This document shows positions 57,649 through 64,000 of a DNA stretch of 64,000 nt, one piece after another. A program made the translations under genes and the position numbers. The notes beneath the pieces were generated by a model. The model saw only the letters and a list, made by a program, of their open reading frames with translations, did not search any database and was not told where the DNA came from. Numbering within the stretch: position 1 is the stretch's first letter; every line of letters starts with the position of its first letter. This DNA is from Neorhizobium alkalisoli (GTDB lineage Bacteria > Pseudomonadota > Alphaproteobacteria > Rhizobiales > Rhizobiaceae). The DNA is taken from contig NZ_VIWP01000001.1 in assembly GCF_007829835.1 (NCBI RefSeq), forward strand, positions 434,001-498,000. The letters are read 5' to 3'.

Positions 57649-57666
57649 CATGCGTCCTCTTTAGCG

Positions 57667-57699
57667 GATTCCATGGCTTGCCAAGCAAGCCATGGAATC
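57667..57699. terminator. 14-bp hairpin between convergent iclR and GGDEF-EAL genes
   Basis: GATTCCATGGCTTG (57667-57680) and CAAGCCATGGAATC (57686-57699) are a perfect inverted repeat with a 5-base loop and no T-run. It occupies the 60-base gap between two converging genes and is probably a factor-dependent terminator or 3'-end protector. Confidence 0.5.
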
Positions 57700-57708
57700 T
57701 CGACGGCA

Positions 57709-60111
57709 TCACATTCTGCGCTTGTCCTTACCGACGAACCAGTCGACGCTGCCGGCATATTGCAGTGACCTCTGGGACTTCCCGAACGGCGTTGCCGCGT
57801 CCATCAAAGCCTCGGGCGGGTTGGGCTGACCGAAGTAAAGACCCTGAACCTGCGAGCAGCCTTCATCCATGATCATCTTGTACTGCTCGAGGGTTTCGAT
57901 CCCTTCCGCCGTCACAGGGAAGCCGAGGCTGCGGCCAAGACCCACGATGGCGCGGACCAGCGAGCGGGCTTCCTCGTCACTGCTCATGGCCGAGATGAAG
58001 CTGCGGTCGATCTTGATCATGTCGAACGGGAAGCAACGCAGGTTGCTGAGCGAAGAGTGGCCGGTACCAAAGTCGTCCATGACGACCCGCACGCCCATTT
58101 CCTTGAGCTGATGCAGCGTTGCAAGCGTCGTGCTGCGGTCCTTCAGCAGCGCGGCCTCGTTGATTTCCACCTCCAGCCGGTGCGGATCGAAACCGGTTTC
58201 AGCCAGGATCGCGCCGACGGTCGGGGCTAGGTTCACCAGCCGGAACTGGACCGGTGAGAAATTCACCGCAAGGGAAAGCCGCTCGTCCCATTGCGAGGCT
58301 GTCTTGCAGGCTTCCCGCAGCACCCATTCGCCAAGCTGGATGATGATGCCTGTCTCCTCTGCGATCGGCAGGAAGGCATTGGGCAGAAGCAGGCCGTATT
58401 CCGGATGATTCCAGCGGATCAGAGCCTCGTAGCCAAGGATCTTGGCCTCGTCTGCGGCAAGGAAAGGCTGGAAAACCAGCTGTATCTGCTTTCGCGAGAC
58501 CGCATTCCTGAGCTCGCTTTCCATGCGCCGCCGCTCGCGGGTCTCACGGTCGATCTCCGCATCGAAGAATGCCATGATACCACGACCGCTGGTCTTTGCC
58601 CGGTAGAGTGCCATGTCTGAGGCATGCTGGATCGCATCGAGATCCTCGCCATCGCCCGGAAAGAGCGCGACGCCGATGCTGACGCCGACGGCCGTCGGGT
58701 CGAACGCGTAGTTCATCTCCTGCGAGAAGGCCGCAAGAATGGTCTCCGCCAGGGCTCTTGCTTCCGCAGGTTGCTCGCCGATGCTCTGCAGAATGGCAAA
58801 CTCGTCGCCGCCAAGCCGCGCGACCGTGCCTCCACCCTTGGTGCAGCGCAGGAGAATATCCGCGACCTTTTTCAGCACGCGGTCACCTTCCGCATGGCCG
58901 AACAGGTCGTTGACCGCCTTGAACCTGTCGAGGTCGAGCGCAAGGAATGCGACCTGCCCTTCCGACTGCCTCGCTTGCGCGAGCGCCTGTTCGAAACATT
59001 CGCGGAACAACAGGCGATTCGGCAGACCAGTCAGGGCATCGTGCCGGGCCATATATTCGACCTGCCGCTGTGCCATCCTCTTCTCTGTCAGGTCGCGGAC
59101 CGCGAGAACCTGGCTGGGTCGACCGCGATATTCGACTGTCTGCACGGCAAGTTCGAAAATCCGGTTGCCGTCGCCGACAAGCGGAAAGGCTTCGACCGGA
59201 GCTTCGCGCAGATCATCGACATTCGAGTGATCCGCCGTAACGAAAAGCGTGCGTGGAGAACGACCGATAAGTTCGCCTTCGGAAGAGGCGAGCAGGCGCG
59301 CAAACCGGCGGTTGACTTCGACGATACGGCCATCCCGCACGACGGCAAGACCATCGAGCGTCGAATTGACGACTCCCTTCAGGTCCGTCAGGTAACGGTC
59401 GATGAACACAGCACCGGCCGTGAGGATGACCGTGCTATAGGAAATCGCCGAGATCGCGCCGATCAGCCAGCCATGAGCATCTTCAGCATCAACGACCGAT
59501 GGCAGGCTGGGATTGAAGACAAGCTCGGTCGCCGTCATGGCGTTGAAGTGGAGGGTGCAGGTGCCGAGGATAGCAAGCAGCGCCGGAAGGGCGACACGGC
59601 TCCACCCATGCGAGCGTTCGAACAGCTGGAAGGCCGCCAGATAAAGAAGAAGCGAAACGCCCGCGCCCGCCAAAATTCTCTGGAAATCATAGGTGACGTC
59701 GGCCGCCGCCCTGATACCAGCCATGCCGATCATATGCATCGCGGCGATCGAAAGCGTGATGGTGACGGCGCAGAGAAGCTTGCCATATTTCGCCCGGCCG
59801 GCAAGCAGGGTCAGGGCAAGCCGGAAGCCAACCACGATCACGACCGCCGAAACCACGGTAAGCGGGATGCCGAAGCCGATCGGGACCGTTCCGCGATAGG
59901 CAAGCATGGCAATGAAATGGGTTGCCCACACCGTCGAACCGCCGACGAAAGAAGCGATTGCCATCCACATGCTGCGTCGTCGCGCATCGCATTCGTAAGC
60001 GCGATCCATCAGCAGGAAGAAGGCGAACATGCCGGCGAGGGAAACACCGGCCGCGAGCGCCACCGTCAAGAGGTCATGCTGGGTGGTAATGCATTCCGCC
60101 ACTTTAAACAT
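57709..60111 (-). CDS. MHYT-PAS-GGDEF-EAL cyclic di-GMP turnover protein
   Basis: An 800-residue membrane protein. The N-terminal seven-helix MHYT sensor (about 10-215) shows His-Met motifs WATHFIAM, AAMHMIGM and LHFNAM, thought to bind copper or sense a gas. Then come a PAS domain (about 250-355), a GGDEF domain (about 362-525, intact GGDEF, no RxxD inhibitory site at the expected distance) and an EAL domain (about 540-790, with EALIRW and DDFGTGHSSL). Both domains keep key catalytic residues, so it may make and degrade c-di-GMP. It is convergent to iclR and divergent from the polysaccharide locus, which it may control. Confidence 0.93.
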   Translation of the reverse strand: MFKVAECITTQHDLLTVALAAGVSLAGMFAFFLLMDRAYECDARRRSMWMAIASFVGGSTVWATHFIAMLAYRGTVPIGFGIPLTVVSAVVIVVGFRLALTLLAGRAKYGKLLCAVTITLSIAAMHMIGMAGIRAAADVTYDFQRILAGAGVSLLLYLAAFQLFERSHGWSRVALPALLAILGTCTLHFNAMTATELVFNPSLPSVVDAEDAHGWLIGAISAISYSTVILTAGAVFIDRYLTDLKGVVNSTLDGLAVVRDGRIVEVNRRFARLLASSEGELIGRSPRTLFVTADHSNVDDLREAPVEAFPLVGDGNRIFELAVQTVEYRGRPSQVLAVRDLTEKRMAQRQVEYMARHDALTGLPNRLLFRECFEQALAQARQSEGQVAFLALDLDRFKAVNDLFGHAEGDRVLKKVADILLRCTKGGGTVARLGGDEFAILQSIGEQPAEARALAETILAAFSQEMNYAFDPTAVGVSIGVALFPGDGEDLDAIQHASDMALYRAKTSGRGIMAFFDAEIDRETRERRRMESELRNAVSRKQIQLVFQPFLAADEAKILGYEALIRWNHPEYGLLLPNAFLPIAEETGIIIQLGEWVLREACKTASQWDERLSLAVNFSPVQFRLVNLAPTVGAILAETGFDPHRLEVEINEAALLKDRSTTLATLHQLKEMGVRVVMDDFGTGHSSLSNLRCFPFDMIKIDRSFISAMSSDEEARSLVRAIVGLGRSLGFPVTAEGIETLEQYKMIMDEGCSQVQGLYFGQPNPPEALMDAATPFGKSQRSLQYAGSVDWFVGKDKRRM

Positions 60112-60473
60112 TTGCTCACTCGGATCAAAAACTCAAACCTCGCTCAATTATATGCGAATTTCCTAAAATAGAGTGACGTAAAATGCCATTTACGTCCCGT
60201 TTTGGCATGGAACGGCAGAATATGAGAAAAAACTGATGCAAGGCCGCACATTAATGGTTCTTTAGAAGGCAGATACCTAGAATGCAGGCAGGAATTCGCG
60301 GTTCATCACAGGCGCGATTTGAGCATCCGGACCTGGAAAAGATGGACAAAGGCGCCGATCCGATAACGGAAAAGCGCAAACAGGCTTGAGCGGGAAAAGG
60401 GTCTGTCTCGAGGTCGAACGGAGAGAGCAGTAGCATTGCAACAGGCTTTGCATTGCAATATTGAGGCCGCGAT
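60112..60473. other. 362-base divergent intergenic region
   Basis: No gene is seen. It holds the promoters for the MHYT-GGDEF-EAL gene (minus) and the polysaccharide gene (plus). The left part is AT-rich and contains the overlapping palindromes at 60175-60208. The right part has a 9-bp direct repeat GCATTGCAA (60433-60441 and 60450-60458, 17-base period) just before the TTG start. Confidence 0.7.
60175..60208. promoter_or_regulatory. Two overlapping palindromes before the c-di-GMP gene
   Basis: GACGTAAA (60175-60182) and TTTACGTC (60189-60196) form a perfect 8-bp dyad whose spacer ATGCCA (60183-60188) is itself the left arm of a second dyad with TGGCAT (60203-60208). They lie 64-97 bases upstream of the MHYT-GGDEF-EAL start. 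They could be operators for one or two regulators, or alternative hairpins in a leader. Confidence 0.5.
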
Positions 60474-62675
60474 TTGACCATTTCCTTCGGCAGCAATCCC
60501 ATTCTCGACCCCGACATGGCTTCGGGCCGGAATCCGCTGAAGGCGATCTGGAACAGGCGCTTCATCTTCGCAGCCGTTTTCCTGGCGGTCTGGGGGCTCG
60601 CCATCCTGGCGCTGATGGTCATCCCGTCGAGCTATCTTGCCACCGGCACCGTCATCATCGTCGAACCCGAACGCGCGCTTAACACGCCATCGGCCATCAT
60701 GACCCAGAATATCGGCGATCCGGCCGATGTGGAAAGCCAAGTCTATATTGCCGGCTCTCCGAATGTGCTGAGACGTGTGCTCGAAGTTCCGGCAGCGCTT
60801 GCCGCCGTCATCAAGGACTGCCAGCGTTCCGGTGGCCTCTTCAAAAAGGAAGGCCCAGACTGCAGCAGATTCGGCCCCGAAAATCCGGCAGCGATCGCCT
60901 ATCTTGATGATCACTATGTCGTCAGCGGCGCCGGCCGCTCCCGCGTCATCAGCATTTCCTACAACTCGCCTGATCCGGCGACGGCGCAGCTGATGGCCAA
61001 TACGCTGATCGACCGCTTTCTTGCCAGCCATCGCGACGAAATCGCCAGGAGCCAGCAGCTCGCAGTCGACAGCCTGGCACAACAACTCGACCAGCTCGAC
61101 GCCGATATCCGGCGCGAAAGTGCTTCGGTCCAGACCTTCCGCAACAAGAACGATCTCTTGAACGGTGCCCGCAGCACAATGAGTGCGGAACGGCTGACCA
61201 GCACGCTGGAGCAGCTGACCCAATCCGAAGCCGAACGCTCCCGGGCGGCCGCCGTGCTCGATGCGGTCAAACGCGGCAATCTGGATGAGATTTCCGCACT
61301 TCCCGCCGTTATCGACAGCCGCGTCATCGCGGATATTAAGCAGCAGCTCTCCGCGGCACAGGAAGAAGCGCAATCGGCCACCTCGCTGTTCGGCCCGCGC
61401 CATCCACGCCTGCAGATCCTGAACAGCCGCGTCGATGCCCTGCGTGCCTCACTCCGGCAGGAGATCATCAAGCTTGGCCAGAATGCCCAAAAGCGGTTCG
61501 ACACCGCCGATGGTGTCGCAAAATCCCTGAAAGCGCAGATGGAGAGTGCCAAGGCAGGCGTCGCGAATGCGGGCACGGCCGAAAGCTCGATCGAAGATAC
61601 GATCCGCGATCTCGAAGCCAACAAGCAGCAATATGCCGCGCTTTCGGTACAAAAGCAGAGACTGGAATCGGACAAACTGGCGTCACTTGGACGGCTTCGT
61701 CTCGTCAGCCCCGCGGAAATTCCGCGGCAACGCTTCTTTCCACGCACAGTGCCTTTCATCGCCGGCGGTCTTGCCCTTGCAGTCGTCCTCGCAACCGTCA
61801 TTGCGCTGTTCGTCGACCTGAGATCAGCAAAGCCCGTTACGGCCGGGGCAATCCCGCAGCAGGGCCCGGAACATGACGACCAGACGGGCGTGATATCGAC
61901 AGTCCAGCTGCCGGCTCTGGACCTGCCCGATACAGATCCGATCAGGAAAGCAGGCGTCGCAATTGGTGATCCGAAGATGCGCACTGCCTTGCAGCGCCTT
62001 CTCGATCAGCTGCTTGAACGCCGCATACCGAACCGGCCCTTGTCGGTTGCGCTTGTCTCCGCCTTTGCCGGCGAAGGCCGGACACTGACGACGCTCATGC
62101 TCGCAAATCACGCAGCCAAGCTCGGTTACCGCGTCCTGCTCGTCGAGGCCGACCTGCACAATCCGGAGATCCAGTCGGCCCTCGGGCAATCGGCACGGGC
62201 ACGGCCGATCTTTCGATCCGCGGCGCGCAGCACTGCAACGCCGACGCTGCGCAACACGGCTGGCCTGCAGGATATCCTGGAGGGGCGCCTTGAACCGGTT
62301 GGTGCGGTCAGCAGATCATCCGAAGGACCGGATGTCATAACGGCCGGCAGCGGCACGGCGAACCCGACCGATCTTTTCGGCGGCGACAGGATTTCGACCC
62401 TGCTCGACTGGGCGAGAAGCTACGACCTGATCTTCTTCGATACCCCTGCCCTCAATCGCCACATGGATGCCGGCCTGCTTGCGCGGCAGCTGGACGGCGC
62501 TGTGTTCTGCTTCGTCGGCGAAAAGGATGAGTTCGAAGCTGTCGCTTCGATCGCCCGCAGGCTCGATCAGCTCGGCGTCCATATGCTCGCCTATGTGGCA
62601 CAGGATCCTGCAATCGAGAAAGAAACGGCCCCCGTCGAAGATCAGCCCGCCCAGCCCCGGGGGACAAGCCGATGA
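60474..62675 (+). CDS. Polysaccharide co-polymerase (Wzz) with BY-kinase-like domain, altered P-loop
   Basis: A 733-residue ExoP-type protein: TM1 at about 32-52, a large periplasmic coiled-coil domain (about 55-415), TM2 at about 425-447 preceded by the Pro-containing PAEIPRQRFFP, and a cytoplasmic P-loop domain (about 500-720). The P-loop reads FAGEGRTLTT where BY-kinases have GEGKST, the A' motif reads VEADLH instead of IDADLR, and no Tyr-rich tail is present. Kinase activity may be lost or changed. TTG 60474 with GAGG upstream is the start; the next ATG (60516) lacks a ribosome site. It would control exopolysaccharide chain length and export. It overlaps the next gene by ATGA. Confidence 0.85.
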   Translation: MTISFGSNPILDPDMASGRNPLKAIWNRRFIFAAVFLAVWGLAILALMVIPSSYLATGTVIIVEPERALNTPSAIMTQNIGDPADVESQVYIAGSPNVLRRVLEVPAALAAVIKDCQRSGGLFKKEGPDCSRFGPENPAAIAYLDDHYVVSGAGRSRVISISYNSPDPATAQLMANTLIDRFLASHRDEIARSQQLAVDSLAQQLDQLDADIRRESASVQTFRNKNDLLNGARSTMSAERLTSTLEQLTQSEAERSRAAAVLDAVKRGNLDEISALPAVIDSRVIADIKQQLSAAQEEAQSATSLFGPRHPRLQILNSRVDALRASLRQEIIKLGQNAQKRFDTADGVAKSLKAQMESAKAGVANAGTAESSIEDTIRDLEANKQQYAALSVQKQRLESDKLASLGRLRLVSPAEIPRQRFFPRTVPFIAGGLALAVVLATVIALFVDLRSAKPVTAGAIPQQGPEHDDQTGVISTVQLPALDLPDTDPIRKAGVAIGDPKMRTALQRLLDQLLERRIPNRPLSVALVSAFAGEGRTLTTLMLANHAAKLGYRVLLVEADLHNPEIQSALGQSARARPIFRSAARSTATPTLRNTAGLQDILEGRLEPVGAVSRSSEGPDVITAGSGTANPTDLFGGDRISTLLDWARSYDLIFFDTPALNRHMDAGLLARQLDGAVFCFVGEKDEFEAVASIARRLDQLGVHMLAYVAQDPAIEKETAPVEDQPAQPRGTSR

Positions 62676-64000
62676 CGGATATGGCAAGCCCGCCGGGCCG
62701 GATATCGTCCGGCACATCCGCAGGGATCCTACCGATACTGTTCAAGCTGCCCGGCTGGATGATGGCAGCACTCCTGTTCGCTCTCGTCCTTGCCATGGCG
62801 CCAGTCGCGGGATCGCTGGCACGACCGGTCTTTGCCGCGGGCTGTATCGCCGTCGGTTGTTACGCCTGGCGGCAGAGCCCGCACTCGCATTTGCAAACGG
62901 TGTTTTTTCTCTTCTGCTTCGCCCCCTTTGCCCGCCGCGTGGTGGATTATTATGCCGGGTTCGACAGTATCGGCATCATGCTGATCGGCCCGCTGGCGAC
63001 GATCCTCATCCCGACGCCGAGGCTGATCCGGCTCATCGACGGACGGACCAACCCGTTCGAAAAGGGTCTGGCGCCGATCACGGTCGTCCTGATCTGCGTC
63101 GCCTATGCTGCGTTCATCTCCCTGTTCAAGGGCGCCTGGATGGACGCTTCCGCCGGCGCACTGAAATGGTTCGCGCCGTTGATCTACGCCATGGTGCTGA
63201 TCGAGACGGGCGACCGGGACCGGCTGATCGATGCGGCAGCACAGATTTTTCAGATCATCCTGCCGATCATGGGCCTTTACGGAGTTTTCCAATATGTCGA
63301 TCCGCCGAGCTGGGATCGTTACTGGATGGAATTCGCAACCACGGTGACCGCCGGCCTGCCGCTGCCTTATGAAGTGCGCGTCTACAGCACGCTAAATGGC
63401 CCGGCGAGTTTTGCGACCATTACTGCTGCCGGCATCCTCATCGTCAGCTTTTTGCGCCCGCCGCTCCTTGCCATTCCGGCCGTCATTCCCGCCGCGCTGG
63501 CGCTGCTCCTGTCGCAATACCGAACGGCATGGCTGTCGCTGGCGCTCGGCATCCTGTTCTGCACGCTGTTTGCCAAAACCCGTACGCGCAGCGGCTTCAT
63601 TCTGGCTGCCCTTGCTCTCGGCGGCATGATCGCCCTCACCATTCCCGAGTTCAACGACGCGCTGCTCGCCCGCTTCCAGTCCTTCTCGGAAGGCACACAG
63701 GATGGCAGCGCGCAGGAAAGACTTCAGGAATTCGTCATCCTCTGGAGCGAACCCTGGAGCTCGCTCTTCGGGGTCGGCTTCACGGTCGGTGATCCCGGCG
63801 TTGCAGGAACGATGCCGGTCGATGGCATGATCATCGCCTGCTGGCTGATGATGGGGATGATGGTCGGCTTCTTCTGCCTTTCCGGCTTCGCCTGGGCTTG
63901 CCTGCGCATGGCACTCAATGCGTTTCGCAGCCAGAGAGCGAGCGCCGTCGTGCTCGGCGGCCTCGGTTGCGGCAGTCTGTTGCAGATGCCGCTTGCCAAT
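62672..64000 (+). CDS. O-antigen ligase/polymerase-like membrane protein (3' end outside window)
   Basis: An ATG at 62672 (ATGA overlap with the preceding stop) opens a frame with no stop through base 64000, at least 443 residues. It encodes a protein with about ten hydrophobic helices (first near residues 30-50) and a periplasmic loop region, with VYSTLNGPASFATI and LLSQYRTAWLSLALG resembling the Wzy/O-antigen ligase core. It probably polymerises or ligates polysaccharide units, together with the Wzz-like protein upstream. Distant family members are poorly conserved, so ligase versus polymerase is undecided. Confidence 0.75.
   Translation, partial: MTDMASPPGRISSGTSAGILPILFKLPGWMMAALLFALVLAMAPVAGSLARPVFAAGCIAVGCYAWRQSPHSHLQTVFFLFCFAPFARRVVDYYAGFDSIGIMLIGPLATILIPTPRLIRLIDGRTNPFEKGLAPITVVLICVAYAAFISLFKGAWMDASAGALKWFAPLIYAMVLIETGDRDRLIDAAAQIFQIILPIMGLYGVFQYVDPPSWDRYWMEFATTVTAGLPLPYEVRVYSTLNGPASFATITAAGILIVSFLRPPLLAIPAVIPAALALLLSQYRTAWLSLALGILFCTLFAKTRTRSGFILAALALGGMIALTIPEFNDALLARFQSFSEGTQDGSAQERLQEFVILWSEPWSSLFGVGFTVGDPGVAGTMPVDGMIIACWLMMGMMVGFFCLSGFAWACLRMALNAFRSQRASAVVLGGLGCGSLLQMPLAN

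Noticed and set aside
58624..60171. A 515-residue plus-strand open frame
   Set aside because: It is antisense to the MHYT-PAS-GGDEF gene and has no recognisable domain.

Overview
The window looks like a chromosomal or large-replicon segment of a plant-associated alphaproteobacterium of the Rhizobiaceae (Rhizobium/Agrobacterium/Neorhizobium type). The grounds are a high G+C content with long shadow frames, many solute ABC transporters, a rhaDI / rhaRSTPQUK layout known from Rhizobium leguminosarum, two RIME-like palindromic intergenic elements, a LuxR solo of the plant-signal subfamily, a FixK/Fnr-type box before cyoABCD and the start of an exopolysaccharide locus. No rRNA, tRNA, CRISPR array, insertion sequence or prophage is visible. 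About 56 protein genes are called, two of them cut by the window edges.

Layout. (1) 1-2525, plus strand: end of a peptide-type ABC ATPase, a NodB-fold deacetylase and a short-chain dehydrogenase. (2) 2538-12835: a minus-strand run of proline iminopeptidase, dppB, dppC, fused dppDF, binding protein and eutB-eutC, divergent from a LuxR solo and a second proline iminopeptidase. The LuxR carries the Met/Trp substitutions of the OryR/XccR/PipR subfamily, and a 17-bp palindrome lies in the divergent promoter. This is the most interesting locus: it resembles the PipR system that senses an ethanolamine derivative, here joined to the ethanolamine-degrading enzyme. (3) 12904-21643: yigZ, a chemoreceptor, a MORN-like secreted protein, an omega-aminotransferase with a divergent XRE-cupin regulator, then a TPR protein, ECF sigma, anti-sigma and cytochrome b561. 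(4) 21747-25925: cyoABCD quinol oxidase with a FixK/Fnr box and a terminator. (5) 26058-29089: an M24 peptidase and, convergent to it, a secreted RTX protein built of seven repeats. (6) 29293-40414: the rhamnose locus, rhaDI on the minus strand and rhaRSTPQUK on the plus strand, each operon carrying one RIME-like element.

(7) 40411-46753, minus strand: AraC regulator and a sugar/polyol ABC importer with a polyol dehydrogenase. (8) 46857-57648: a second catabolic cluster (DapA-like aldolase, CUT1 importer, FAD-linked 2-hydroxyacid oxidase, DhaK, DhaL and an MHS-family transporter) under a divergent IclR regulator. (9) 57709-64000: an MHYT-PAS-GGDEF-EAL protein, a 362-bp divergent intergenic region with overlapping palindromes, a Wzz/BY-kinase-like protein with an altered P-loop, and a polytopic O-antigen ligase/polymerase-like protein that runs off the window.

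Taken together the region is an accessory, plant-oriented catabolic and sensing block: detection of a probable plant amide, import and hydrolysis of it, use of ethanolamine, rhamnose, polyols and sugar acids, plus respiration under changing oxygen and surface polysaccharide synthesis. One gene, the peptide-type binding protein at 4945-6489, carries a one-base frameshift near its 3' end that could be genuine or a sequencing error.
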